NCBI RefSeq assembly: GCF_000186865.1
Contig: NW_008705581.1
Location: 627,471 to 691,470, forward strand
Reading direction: 5' to 3'
DNA length: 64,000 nucleotides
DNA from: Aureococcus anophagefferens
Lineage: Eukaryota > Sar > Pelagophyceae > Pelagomonadales > Pelagomonadaceae
Shown: positions 47,301-56,975 of the stretch, in pieces
Layout: each line of letters starts with the position of its first letter
How positions within the stretch are numbered: position 1 is the first letter of the stretch
Position numbers and translations under genes: made by a program
Notes under the pieces: model-generated
What the model was told of the DNA's origin: nothing
Seen by the model: the letters and a program-made list of their open reading frames with translations, nothing else
Database searches by the model: none

Positions 47301-49426
47301 GGCCGGGCAAGAAGGACTGGAAGAAGGGCGACTACGACGGCTGGGAGAAGCGGCGGCTCCGCCCGTCGGGCGACGTGCCCGTGCTCCGGGACAGCGGGCG
47401 GATCGAGCTCGTCGAGGGGTCCGTCTTCGGCGCCGCGGGCCTCACGGGAAGCTGCGACGGCGAAGCCGCGCTCGAGGTCGGCGCGAGCGGCGACGAAGCC
47501 TGGACCGACTGCGAGACGGGCGAGGCGCTGTTCCTCGTGACTTTTGCGTCCGCCGAGGGCTCCCTCGGGAGCTGCGGCCCCGGCGACGTCCTGCACGTGT
47601 GGCGCGCGCAGGAGGACGCCGAGCACACGTACTGGGAGGACGAGCTCGGCGAGAGCGGGTCCTGGGAGCTCGCGGAGATGGAGGCGGAGCTCGTGCGCGC
47701 GCTGGACGCCATGACGCTGAACGAGGCGCACATGGCCGTGGCGGGGCTCGACCAGGACGACTACGATGCGTTGAGCACGGAGGAGAAGCTCGACGTCTGG
47801 CGCGAGCTCGAGGCGGAAGACGAACGGTTGCGGGACCGGCGCCACGACGGCTACACGCCGCCCATGCCCGAGGCCGTCTACCTGGAGCTGCTGGATCTGG
47901 ACGAGGCGGAATGGAAGGCGTTGGACGCCAAGGAGAAGCACGTCGCCTACTCGAAGCTGCTGGACATGATCGCGTTCGACGTCGAGCCGCTCGTGGACGC
48001 CGTCGAGGACATCGAGGCCATGGAGCGCGCGTGGAAACTGGAGGAGGCCTACGAGCACGAGCACGGCCTCGAGGCGACGCGCGACGCGACCTTTGAGGCG
48101 CGCGAGGCCTGGGCCGCGCACGCGGCCGAGTTCGCGGGGCTCCCCTGCGACGACACGGCCGCGGACGTCGACAAGCCCTGGTACGACTTCGTGTCCTGCG
48201 CCGAGGAGAAGCGCCAGGGCGCCTGCGACCGCGACACGAACGAGTGGATCGTCGAGCACTGCCGCGCGACGTGCGGCTGGTGCGCCGACGACCCCCTCGA
48301 GCTCGCGCACGCCTACCGCTTCGACGGCGACGGCATATCGGGGTCGACGACGGCCGTCGAGGACCGCGCGGGCGCCTGTCACGGCAAGGTCGCCGGCGGC
48401 GCGGCGCTGCGCGAGGGCACGCCGGGCCTCAAGCTCGACGGCGACGACGACTACGTGTTCCTGCCCTGCCTCGAGGAGACGCTGGGGAAGATGACGCGCG
48501 GCGCCATCCAGCTCTGCTACGCCTTCGACTGCGAGAACCAGGCGGGCACGTCGGAGGAGGCGCGGATCTTCGACTTCGGCGACGGCGAGGACGCGAACTT
48601 CTTCTTCGCGCCGCTCAAGGACGGCTACTGCTACGACCGCTTCCACATCACCAAGGAGGGCTGGGACGTCGAGGAGACCTACAAGGGCGCGCCGCGGACG
48701 ACGGCCGCCGGCGACGAGACCTGCGTCTACGTCGAGCTCGACCGCGGCCGGAACCCCTCGGCGTCCATCTCCACGGACCGGGAGCCCTGGGACGGCGCGT
48801 GCGCGAACGAGGCGGGCGACGACGGCGGCAAGGGCGGGGGGTTGCCCTGCGTGCTCGCGCCCGCGGACCTGGGCCGCCTGAACCGGAACTACCTCGGCCG
48901 GGGCCAGGACGGCGCGCACGCGCGCATGATCCTCTTCAGCCTCGACGTCTACGCGCCCGCGGGGCGGTCCAAGATCGCCCTCGACGCCGACCAGCGCGCG
49001 CCCCTGGGCCGCGGCGGCGGCGCCGAGGATCTCGCGGCCGCGGCCTACGACCGCTACCGCCAGAAGCACGACGACGACGACGCCGCGGCCGCGGCGGGCG
49101 CCGACGACGACGACGGCTCGGGCATCGCCGCGGCGAAGACGGAGCTCCTCATGCTCGTCATCCTCTTCGCCGCCGTCGCGGCCACGGCCGTCGGCGTCGC
49201 GGTGTTTTTCGCCGCGCGGCGCCTCAAGGGCCGCGTCCGGTCGCCGAGCCACTTCGCGCCCGTCGTCGGCGCGGCCTGCGACGTCGAGCTCGCCGACGCG
49301 CGGCCCGTGGACCAGACCTTCGACGAGCTCGCGACGGTCGAGGCCGTCCGCGTCTCCGACGCGGCGCCGCCGGAGCTCGCGGTCGCCAAGGCCGCGCCCG
49401 ACGGCGCGACGGAGAAGATGCTCTAG
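46829..49426 (+). CDS. Large type I membrane protein with KGD repeats, ShKT-like and LamG-like domains
   Basis: 865 aa from the ATG at 46829 (MRMLLLVFAVAAAKKG, signal peptide). Residues about 20-60 are GGAYGDKGDYGK repeats, followed by an acidic Trp/Asp/Glu-rich region. A six-cysteine ShKT-like module lies near 445-490 (YDFVSCAEEKRQGACDRD, HCRATCGWC); ShKT modules are common non-toxin extracellular domains and nothing marks this as a toxin. A LamG/concanavalin-like domain follows (about 495-700, AYRFDGDGISGSTTAVEDRA, GLKLDGDDDYVFLP). A TM helix (LLMLVILFAAVAATAVGVAV) and a 70-residue cytosolic tail end the protein. A cell-surface or wall-binding role is inferred. A second copy of the last third lies at 53039-53710. 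Confidence 0.7.
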
Positions 49427-49642
49427 CCGGGCGGCGCCCTTTTTTATTTGTCTTGCTTCGTGTGACCGGTGCGCCTCGCACGTCGCCTCGCGGAAGTCCT
49501 CGCGGCGCTCTGCCGCGCTCATGAGCGGCGTTCCGAACGTACGCGCCGAGTCGAGCAGCTTCGGTGCAGCGGTATTGAAGGGACCGAATTCTTGTGGCAT
49601 CTCCCTTCGCCGCCACCAGTCGCGCCGTCCGCACAAACAATC

Positions 49643-50035
49643 ATGATGCGCGTCGCCCGCCCGCTGCGCCACGTCGCCGTCGCCCGCGCCTCCGCGCGGC
49701 CGATGAGCGAGATCCCCATCAAGACCTGCTGCCGCGTCGTGTCCATGAACGTCGGGGACGAGGCGACGGCCATCAAGATGGACGGCCTCGTCGCCAAGCT
49801 CAAGCCCGTGCTCGAGGCCGTGCCCGGCTTCGCGGGCCTCGACCGCAAGGTCTGCAAGAGCGAGTGGGACTACGCGACGACGATGAAGTTCGACTCCCTC
49901 GACGCGCTCAAGGGCTACCTCGGCGACGAGGCGACGCAGGCCAAGGTCAACGAGCTCCTCGCCGAGGGCGTCGACATCCTCGGCGGCGACCCGGCGAAGA
50001 TCCACCGCCAGAACTTCGTCCACGACGAGATGTGA
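49643..50035 (+). CDS. Small alpha/beta-barrel-like (Dabb/ABM) protein, copy 1
   Basis: 130 aa. The N-terminus MMRVARPLRHVAVARASARP resembles a mitochondrial targeting peptide. The mature part (PIKTCCRVVSMNVGDEATAI to KIHRQNFVHDEM) has the size and alternating strand-helix pattern of dimeric alpha/beta-barrel stress proteins (CRVVSMNVG strand, LKPVLEAVPGF helix-loop, EWDYATTMKFDSLDALKGY). The family call rests on this pattern. The protein is identical or nearly so to copy 2 at 53878, although the upstream sequences are very different. Confidence 0.6.
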   Translation: MMRVARPLRHVAVARASARPMSEIPIKTCCRVVSMNVGDEATAIKMDGLVAKLKPVLEAVPGFAGLDRKVCKSEWDYATTMKFDSLDALKGYLGDEATQAKVNELLAEGVDILGGDPAKIHRQNFVHDEM

Positions 50036-50189
50036 GCGTTGACGCGGTGGCTTTTCTCGAGCTCGCGGCGCGCTCCGTTAACCGCCGCCGTTAGTGCGTG
50101 AGGCGTCGCGGTGGCTCCGGAGCCCGAAGGGGGGACGCCGTCCCCTATTAATGGCTCCGGAGCCCGAAGGGGGGGGGCGCTGCCCCCTT

Positions 50190-51860
50190 CTAATCGCCGT
50201 CGTTAGAGGGCGCCCCGTCGGGGAACGGGGCGGCGCGGAACCCGCGCGTGAGGACGTGCTTGACGCCGGCCTCCACGGGCAGCTCCTCGCGGCGGGCCGC
50301 CGCGTGCGCGGCCACGGCGAGCCGGTCGGCGCGGAGGAGCGGCGTCCGCGCGTCGCGGAAGAAGATCGCGTCGCCGCGCTTCGGCGCCACGGTCAGGCCA
50401 AGGTCCGGGAAGGCCGTCGCGCCGCCGGCGAAGCCGTCGTCGAGGTAGAGCGCGAGCGTGGCGAAGCGGCCGCCGGCGGCGTCCGCGCGCGGCTCGTCGC
50501 CCGGGCCGTAGGTATCGACGCGCCAGCGCTCCGCGTGGGCCGGGGGCAGCTCGGCGACGGCCGCGGCGCGGAGCGCGAGGTCGCCGGGCGCCGCGGCGTC
50601 GTCGAGCCACGCGGTCCTCGACGCCGCCGCGAGCGCGGCGGCGCAGTCCGCGTGGGACGCGAAGGCCGGGAGCAGGACGACGAGGGGGTCCGCGCTGAGG
50701 ACCTCCGCGGCGCGCCCGAGCGCGAGCGAGTAGAACGTCTCCGCCTCGGCCCGCGTGCGGTGCGGCGCGACGTAGGACGCGCCGTCGACGTGGGCCGGGG
50801 CGCGGCGGATCGCCTCCGCCGCCCGGTCGGGCTCGCTCTCCTGCAGCGCGCGCCAGCAGTCGTGCGCGTTCACTCCGCCCAGCGCGAAGCGCCGGTCGCC
50901 GCGGACGAGGAGCGGCGTCGACACGCGCTTCGTCGGCCCGCCGAGGACGCGGTGGACGACGGCCCGGAAGGCACCCGCGGACGCGAGCTCCAGGAATTCG
51001 CCGGGCATGCACAGCACGTCCGTCGCTTCCGCGCCTTCGGCCGCTTCGGGGCGGACCCAGGCGTCCAGCGACGGGTCGAAGACCTCCAAACCCGGCGGGG
51101 AGCTCAAGGGCACGAGCGTGAAGAATGACGTGTCCGTGTGCGCGCCGAAGACCACGGCCTTCGACGACGGCGCGTAGCGGCAGAGGCGGTGCGCCGTCGT
51201 CGACACCTCGCGCCGCCCGCCGTCGGCGCTCACGTCGTCGGCCACGCGCGCCTCCGCGTCGGGGAGCAGGGCGCGTGCGAGGAGCGCGCCCAGCGCGCCG
51301 AGCACGCGCCGCGACTCGTCGAGCGCGGGGCCCGCCTCCGCCGCGAGGCCCGGCGGCCGCGCGCGGCCGTCGCCGCCGTAGCGGCCCTCGGCGAAGCGGC
51401 CGGGCCCGTCGCCGCCGAAGACGCCGACGAACTCCGCCGGCCGGTCCGGCGCCACGGGCGCCGCGCCGCCGACGCGGAGCAGCGCGGCGTCGTCGTCGAG
51501 CAACGCCCCCGCGGCGCTCCGGAGCCGCCCGCCGTCGAAGCCGGGCAGCCGCAGGACGGCGTAGTGCTTCGCGCGCAGGCGCGCCGCGAGCTCGCGCCGG
51601 CCGCCACCCGTCGCCAGGGCGCCGACGGCCAACGGCGCCGGCGCGGCGGCGGCGGAGGCGGCCTCCGTGGCGCAGGCCTCGTCGAGGGCGTTTTGTATGC
51701 GCGCGACGATGCCGGCGACACGCGTCGCCGTGGACGCGACGGCCGGCGTGACTGGTGCGGCCGGCGCGACCGGCGTGACGCTGCCGCTGAGCGCCCACGC
51801 CGTCGCCGGCAGCAGAAGCATGCAGGTCGCCATCATCGTCGTCACAGGTGCCGACTTCAT
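50190..51860 (-). CDS. Double 2-oxoglutarate/Fe(II) oxygenase-like protein, copy 1
   Basis: 556 aa from the ATG at 51860; the N-terminus MATCMLLLPATAWALSG is a signal peptide. The first domain resembles isopenicillin-N-synthase-type oxygenases: GAHTDTSFFTLVPL supplies H-x-D, VVHRVLGGPTKRVSTPLLV supplies the distal His and the Arg that binds 2-oxoglutarate. The second domain resembles prolyl-4-hydroxylase: LALYLDDGFAGGATAFPDLG and VEAGVKHVLTRGF. In that domain the expected H-x-D reads R-A-D (GDEPRADAAGG), so iron binding is doubtful. Fused N-active and C-degenerate oxygenase domains suggest the second acts structurally or in substrate binding. Confidence 0.7.
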   Translation of the reverse strand: MKSAPVTTMMATCMLLLPATAWALSGSVTPVAPAAPVTPAVASTATRVAGIVARIQNALDEACATEAASAAAAPAPLAVGALATGGGRRELAARLRAKHYAVLRLPGFDGGRLRSAAGALLDDDAALLRVGGAAPVAPDRPAEFVGVFGGDGPGRFAEGRYGGDGRARPPGLAAEAGPALDESRRVLGALGALLARALLPDAEARVADDVSADGGRREVSTTAHRLCRYAPSSKAVVFGAHTDTSFFTLVPLSSPPGLEVFDPSLDAWVRPEAAEGAEATDVLCMPGEFLELASAGAFRAVVHRVLGGPTKRVSTPLLVRGDRRFALGGVNAHDCWRALQESEPDRAAEAIRRAPAHVDGASYVAPHRTRAEAETFYSLALGRAAEVLSADPLVVLLPAFASHADCAAALAAASRTAWLDDAAAPGDLALRAAAVAELPPAHAERWRVDTYGPGDEPRADAAGGRFATLALYLDDGFAGGATAFPDLGLTVAPKRGDAIFFRDARTPLLRADRLAVAAHAAARREELPVEAGVKHVLTRGFRAAPFPDGAPSNDGD

Positions 51861-51913
51861 CTTGACTGCAACGAGCGGCCGCGACGACGTCTTCTCGTGA
51901 TTAGCCTTCGACC

Positions 51914-52665
51914 TCAGAACCCGTGGGGCCGCATCGCGAACTTGCCCGGCCCCGCGAACGCGAAGTACAGGGTCACGCCGAGGAACGCGAGGCAGGGCTC
52001 GTAGGTGTAGGCGCCGCGGCTCTCCGGATTCAGAGGAAACCGCTGCGGGCCGAACTTCATGAGGTGGAAGGCCAGCGCGTTCATCATCGTGCCGGCCAAC
52101 AAAAGCGACGCAGGCCGCGCGAAGATCCCGACGGCGAGGCAGAAGCTGCCCACGATCTCGACCGCGGCGGCGAGGTAGGTGAAGAAGTACGGGAACACGA
52201 GAAAGGGGAAGTACTCGGCGATGACGCCTGGAGGGCGCGTCCGGGTCTTCGGCGCGCCACCTTTTTCCCTTTCGCGCGCGGGCGCGTCTGGACGCCACCT
52301 TTTTCCTTTGGCACGCGCGCGTCCGGACGCCGGGCGCGCGCCCATCGCGAAGCCATCCGTGTTCTCCAGCTTGTCGAGGCCGCTGCGCGGACGGGAGGCG
52401 CGTTCGGTCGCGCGGCGCGGCCGCGCGCGCGCGCGTTCGAGCGCGCACGCCTTTCGTTCGCGCGCGGCGCGCGCGCCCGCAGGACGCCGCCGCAGCGCTG
52501 GTGCACGATGAGCAGCGCCGTGATCACTCGCATTACGCAGGCGCCGGCTTCGGCGAGCGTCGGATGATAGACGATGCCGAGGCCGGGCCAGGCATGCATG
52601 GCAGCCTTCCTCTTTGCATCAGACCCCATATCGTCCCACATCAACGAATAGCCACGCGCCGACAT
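51914..52665 (-). CDS. DoxX-like membrane protein, copy 1, with two GC-AG introns
   Basis: Proposed exons are 52665-52499, 52382-52342 and 52227-51914, joined to 173 aa. The joins give LLIVHHGLDKLENTDGFAMG then VIAEYFPFLVFPYFFTYL, which reconstructs the H-G-x-x-K loop and four-helix layout of DoxX/DoxD-type proteins. Helices seen: ACVMRVITALLIVH, FPYFFTYLAAAVEIVGSFCL, ARPASLLLAGTMMNALAFHL and CLAFLGVTLYFAF. Both introns use GC donors (GCGCTG and GCGCGC) and AG acceptors (GCGCAG and CTCCAG) and are low-complexity, with no introner ends. Family members are linked to redox or quinone functions in membranes; the exact role is unknown. Confidence 0.7.
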
Positions 52666-52759
52666 GGGCAGGTGCGCCTCGTGCCAAAGGCTCACTTTTG
52701 CACAAGTTGTGGCAAAAAAAGGTCAAGTAACTTAGTTGAAGCACATAAAAAAGTTATTT

Positions 52760-52988
52760 TCAGAGCGACACGGCGGACGTGCGCTTGCCGCGGGCCGGCG
52801 GCGGTACGGTGGGCAGGAGCGTGCGGCCGAGGAGGTTCGACGCGAAGTCCGCGAAGGCCCAGAAGGCGACGCCGACGGGCCGGTCCGCGGCGGCCGCGAC
52901 CTTGGTCCACTCGAGGAGCCACTTGACGAGGGCCGCCAGGGGCCCGTGGATGACGAGGTCGTGAAGCCCAAAGTCGCGTCGTACTGCC
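52760..52988 (-). pseudogene. Truncated 3' end of FSP1/AIFM2-like gene (cut by gap)
   Basis: Encodes the last 65-70 residues (DLVIHGPLAALVKWLLEWTK to GKRTSAVSL) of the protein complete at 56976-58466. It stops at the N run, and its last 40 bases before the gap contain one-base deletions compared with the full copy. It is a contig-end fragment rather than a decayed gene. Confidence 0.85.
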
Positions 52989-53038
52989 NNNNNNNNNNNN
53001 NNNNNNNNNNNNNNNNNNNNNNNNNNNNNNNNNNNNNN
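52989..53038. other. Assembly gap (50 N)
   Basis: A round-number N run that separates the two 4.2-kb copies exactly at their ends; likely a placeholder of unknown true size. Confidence 0.98.
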
Positions 53039-53710
53039 ACCCTCGGCGTCCATCTCCCGGACCGGGAGCCCTGGGACGGCGCGTGCGCGAACGAGGCGGG
53101 CGACGACGGCGGCAAGGGCGGGGGGTTGCCCTGCGTGCTCGCGCCCGCGGACCTGGGCCGCCTGAACCGGAACTACCTCGGCCGGGGCCAGGACGGCGCG
53201 CACGCGCGCATGATCCTCTTCAGCCTCGACGTCTACGCGCCCGCGGGGCGGTCCAAGATCGCCCTCGACGCCGACCAGCGCGCGCCCCTGGGCCGCGGCG
53301 GCGGCGCCGAGGATCTCGCGGCCGCGGCCTACGACCGCTACCGCCAGAAGCACCACGACGACGACGCCGCGGCCGCGGCGGGCGCCGACGACGACGACGG
53401 CTCGGGCATCGCCGCGGCGAAGACGGAGCTCCTCATGCTCGTCATCCTCTTCGCCGCCGTCGCGGCCACGGCCGTCGGCGTCGCGGCGTTCTTCGCCGCG
53501 CGGCGCCTCAAGGGCCGCGTCCGGTCGCCGAGCCACTTCGCGCCCGTCGTCGGCGCGGCCTGCGACGTCGAGCTCGCCGACGCGCGGCCCGTGGACCAGA
53601 CCTTCGACGAGCTCGCGACGGTCGAGGCCGTCCGCGTCTCCGACGCGGCGCCGCCGAGCCTCGCGGTCGCCAAGGCCGCGCCCGACGACGCGACGGAGAA
53701 GATGCTCTAG
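53039..53710 (+). pseudogene. Truncated 3' end of ShKT/LamG-like membrane protein gene (cut by gap)
   Basis: Carries the end of the LamG-like domain, the TM helix (with AFFAARR in place of VFFAARR) and the cytosolic tail of the gene complete at 46829. There is no start. The missing N-terminal two thirds would lie in the gap if this were a real second gene. Confidence 0.85.
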
Positions 53711-53877
53711 CCGGGCGGCGCCCTTTTTTATTTGTCTTGCTTCGTGTGATCGGGGCGCCTCGATGTGTCGCGTGGGGAACACGTCTTCAATCTCATTGGT
53801 GAAGCCGTGTTGAGGACCGCTTCTTGTGGCATCTCCTCGCCTCGCCGCCACCACTCTCGCCGTCCGCACAAACAATC

Positions 53878-54270
53878 ATGATGCGCGTCGCCCGCCCGCT
53901 GCGCCACGTCGCCGTCGCCCGCGCGTCCGCGCGGCCGATGAGCGAGATCCCCATCAAGACCTGCTGCCGCGTCGTGTCCATGAACGTCGGCGACGAGGCG
54001 ACGGCCATCAAGATGGACGGCCTCGTCGCCAAGCTCAAGCCCGTGCTCGAGGCCGTGCCCGGCTTCGCGGGCCTCGACCGCAAGGTCTGCAAGAGCGAGT
54101 GGGACTACGCGACGACGATGAAGTTCGACTCCCTCGACGCGCTCAAGGGCTACCTCGGCGACGAGGCGACGCAGGCCAAGGTCAACGAGCTCCTCGCCGA
54201 GGGCGTCGACATCCTCGGCGGCGACCCGGCGAAGATCCACCGCCAGAACTTCGTCCACGACGAGATGTGA
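53878..54270 (+). CDS. Small alpha/beta-barrel-like (Dabb/ABM) protein, copy 2
   Basis: 130 aa, same sequence as the copy at 49643 apart from silent changes. The upstream region (53745-53877) is about 80 bp shorter than in copy 1 and aligns only around CTTGTGGCATCTCC and CGCACAAACAATC. If the copies are alleles, this is a highly divergent promoter haplotype. Confidence 0.6.
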   Translation: MMRVARPLRHVAVARASARPMSEIPIKTCCRVVSMNVGDEATAIKMDGLVAKLKPVLEAVPGFAGLDRKVCKSEWDYATTMKFDSLDALKGYLGDEATQAKVNELLAEGVDILGGDPAKIHRQNFVHDEM

Positions 54271-54395
54271 GCGTTGACGCGGTGGCTTTTCTCGAGCTCG
54301 CGGCGCGCTCCGTTAACCGCCGCCGTTAGTGCGTGGCGAGATGTGGGGCGTCGCGGTGGCTCCGGAGCCCGAAGGGGGGGGGGGGCTGTCCCCTT

Positions 54396-56051
54396 CTAAT
54401 CGCCGTCGTTAGAGGGCGCCCCGCCGGGGAACGGGGCGGCGTGGAACCCGCGCGTGAGGACGTGCTTGACGCCGGCCTCCACGGGCAGCTCCTCGCGGCG
54501 GGCCGCCGCGTGCGCGGCCACGGCGAACCGGTCGGCGCGGAGGAGCGGCGTCCGCGCGTCGCGGACGAAGATCGCGTCGCCCCGCTTCGGCGCCACGGTC
54601 AGGCCCAGGTCCGGGAAGGCCGTCGCGCCGCCGGCGAAGCCGTCGTCGAGGTAGAGCGCGAGCGTGGCGAAGCGGCCGCCGGCGGCGTCCGCGCGCGGCT
54701 CGTCGCCCGGGCCGTAGGCCGCGACGCGCCAGCGCTCCGCGTGGGCCGGGGGCAGCTCGGCGACGGCCGCGGCGCGGAGCGCGAGGTCGCCGGGCGCCGC
54801 GGCGTCGTCGAGCCACGCGGTCCTCGACGCCGCCGCGAGCACGGCGGCGCAGTCCGCGTCGGACGCGAAGCCCGGGAGCAGGACGACGAGGGGGTCCGCG
54901 CTGAGGACCTCCGCGGCGCCGCCGAGCGCGAGCGAGTAGAACGTCTCCGCCTCGGCCCGCGTGCGGTGCGGCGCGACGTAGGACGCGCCGTCGACGTGGG
55001 CCGGGGCTCCGCGGATCGCCTCCGCCGCCCGGTCGGGCTCGCGCTCCTGCAGCGCGCGCCAGCAGTCGTGCGCGTTCACTCCGCCCAGCGCGAAGCGCCG
55101 GTCGCCGCGGACGAGGAGCGGCGTCGACACGCGCTTCGTCGGCCCGCCGAGGACGCGGTGGACGACGGCCCGGAAGGCACCCGCGGACGCGAGCTCCAGG
55201 AATTCGCCGGGCATGCACAGCACGTCCGTCGCCTCCGCGCCTTCGGCCGCCTCGGGGCGGACCCAGGCGTCCAGCGACGGGTCGAAGACCTCCAAACCCG
55301 GCGGGGAGCTCAGGGGCACGAGCGTGAAGAACGACGTGTCCGTGTGCGCGCCGAAGACGACGGCCTTCGATGACGGCGCGTAGCGGCAGAGGCGGTGCGC
55401 CGTCGTCGACACCTCGCGCCGCCCGCCGTCGGCGCTCACGTCGTCGGCCACGCGCGCCTCCGCGTCGGGGAGCAGGGCGCGTGCGAGGAGCGCGCCCAGC
55501 GCGCCGAGCACGCGCCGCGACTCGTCGAGCGCGGGGCCCGCCTCCGCCGCGAGGCCCGGCGGCCGCGCGCGGCCGTCGCCGCCGTAGCGGCCCTCGGCGA
55601 AGCGGCCGGGCCCGTCGCCGCCGAAGACGCCGACGAACTCCGCCGGCCGGTCCGGCGCCACGGGCGCCGCGCCGCCGACGCGGAGCAGCGCGGCGTCGTC
55701 GTCGAGCAACGCCCCGGCGGCGCTCCGGAGCCGCCCGCCGTCGAAGCCGGGCAGCCGCAGGACGGCGTAGTGCTTCGCGCGCAGGCGCGCCGCGAGCTCG
55801 CGCCGGCCGCACGCCGTCGCCAGGGCGCCGACGGCCAACGGCGCCGGCGCGGCGCCGGCGGAGGCGGCCTCCGTGGCGCAGGCCTCGTCGAGGGCGTTTT
55901 GTATGCGCGCGACAATGGACCCGACGCGAGTCGCCGTGGACGCGACGGCCGGCGTGACGGGCGTGACCGGCGCGACCGGCGTGACGCTGCCGCTGAGCGC
56001 CCACGCCGTCGCCGGCAGCAGAAGCATGTAGGTCGCGGCCATCGTCGTCAT
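54396..56051 (-). CDS. Double 2-oxoglutarate/Fe(II) oxygenase-like protein, copy 2
   Basis: 551 aa, starting MTTMAATYMLLLPATAWALS. The first domain is intact: HTD near residue 235, distal His near 297 and Arg near 305. The second domain again has R-A-D near 453 in place of H-x-D. Scattered replacements relative to copy 1 (WRVAAYG for WRVDTYG, LPGFASDADC for LPAFASHADC, VRDARTP for FRDARTP) avoid the catalytic positions. The degenerate motif in both copies argues that it is ancestral rather than a sequencing error. Confidence 0.7.
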   Translation of the reverse strand: MTTMAATYMLLLPATAWALSGSVTPVAPVTPVTPAVASTATRVGSIVARIQNALDEACATEAASAGAAPAPLAVGALATACGRRELAARLRAKHYAVLRLPGFDGGRLRSAAGALLDDDAALLRVGGAAPVAPDRPAEFVGVFGGDGPGRFAEGRYGGDGRARPPGLAAEAGPALDESRRVLGALGALLARALLPDAEARVADDVSADGGRREVSTTAHRLCRYAPSSKAVVFGAHTDTSFFTLVPLSSPPGLEVFDPSLDAWVRPEAAEGAEATDVLCMPGEFLELASAGAFRAVVHRVLGGPTKRVSTPLLVRGDRRFALGGVNAHDCWRALQEREPDRAAEAIRGAPAHVDGASYVAPHRTRAEAETFYSLALGGAAEVLSADPLVVLLPGFASDADCAAVLAAASRTAWLDDAAAPGDLALRAAAVAELPPAHAERWRVAAYGPGDEPRADAAGGRFATLALYLDDGFAGGATAFPDLGLTVAPKRGDAIFVRDARTPLLRADRFAVAAHAAARREELPVEAGVKHVLTRGFHAAPFPGGAPSNDGD

Positions 56052-56126
56052 CGGGGCTACAACATCACCTTGAACTGCAACGAGCCGTCGCGCGACGCAT
56101 GCACTTCTCGTGATTAGCCTTCGACC

Positions 56127-56877
56127 TCAGAACCCGTGGGGCCGCATCGCGAACTTGCCCGGCCCCGCGAACGCGAAGTACAGGGTCACGCCGAGGAACG
56201 CGAGGCAGGGCTCGTAGGTGTAGGCGCCGCGGCTCTCCGGATTCAGAGGAAACCGCTGCGGGCCGAACTTCATGAGGTGGAAGGCCAGCGCGTTCATCAT
56301 CGTGCCGGCCAACAAAAGCGACGCAGGCCGCGCGAAGATCCCGACGGCGAGGCAGAAGCTGCCCACGATCTCGACCGCGGCGGCGAGGTAGGTGAAGAAG
56401 TACGGGACACGAGAAAGGGGAAGTACTCGGCGATGACGCCTGGAGGGCGCGTCCGGGTCTTCGGCGCGCCACCTTTTTCCCTTTCGCGCGCGGGCGCGTC
56501 TGGACGCCACCTTTTTCCTTTGGCACGCGCGCGTCCGGACGCCGGGCGCGCGCCCATCGCGAAGCCATCCGTGTTCTCCAGCTTGTCGAGGCCGCTGCGC
56601 GGACGGGAGGCGCGTTCGGTCGCGCGGCGCGGCCGCGCGCGCGCGCGTTCGAGCGCGCACGCCTTTCGTTCGCGCGCGGCGCGCGCGCCCGCAGGACGCC
56701 GCCGCAGCGCTGGTGCACGATGAGCAGCGCAGTGATCACTCGCATTACGCAGGCGCCGGCTTCGGCGAGCGTCGGATGATAGACGATGCCGAGGCCGGGC
56801 CAGGCATGCATGGCGGCCTTCCTCTTTGCATCCGATCCCATGTCGTCCCACATCAACGAATAGCCACGCGCAGACAT
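56127..56877 (-). pseudogene. DoxX-like membrane protein, copy 2, with one-base frameshift
   Basis: Same exon layout as copy 1 (start ATG at 56877). Near 56405 the sequence reads GTACGGGACACGAG where copy 1 has GTACGGGAACACGAG. Losing that A shifts the frame in the first lines of the last exon (EYFPFLV then SRTSS), so the last three TM helices would be lost. Either a sequencing error or an inactivated allele. All other features, including both GC-AG introns, are kept. Confidence 0.7.
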
Positions 56878-56975
56878 GAGCAGGCGCGGCTCGTGCCAGG
56901 CTCACTTTTGCACAAAGTTGTGGCAAAACAAGTCTGATCTTTCCCTTCAACTTGAAGCACATAAAAAAGCTATTT

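Larger units (their letters stand above)
48753..52988. repeat. 4.2-kb direct repeat, copy 1
   Basis: From the 3' third of the ShKT/LamG-like gene to the last 229 bp of the FSP1-like gene. It is repeated at 53039-57205 with the same gene order and orientation. Coding parts differ by scattered substitutions. The intergenic segment 49461-49640 differs strongly from its counterpart. The copy ends exactly at the N gap, with single-base losses in its last 40 bp relative to copy 2. Confidence 0.95.

Noticed and set aside
48180..48290. ShK-type cysteine module as evidence of a toxin gene
   Set aside because: It is one domain inside an 865-aa type I membrane protein; such modules are common in non-toxic extracellular algal and animal proteins.
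46775..50023. A 1,082-codon minus-strand open frame opposite the ShKT/LamG-like and alpha/beta-barrel genes
   Set aside because: Same reason; the plus strand has signal peptide, ShKT-like cysteines, TM helix and conserved copies.
50100..50190. GGCTCCGGAGCCCGAAGG repeats as a regulatory hairpin
   Set aside because: Two copies upstream in one 4.2-kb copy and one in the other show only small repeat-number variation near G-runs; GGCTCCGGAGCC is palindromic, but I see no further support for a function.
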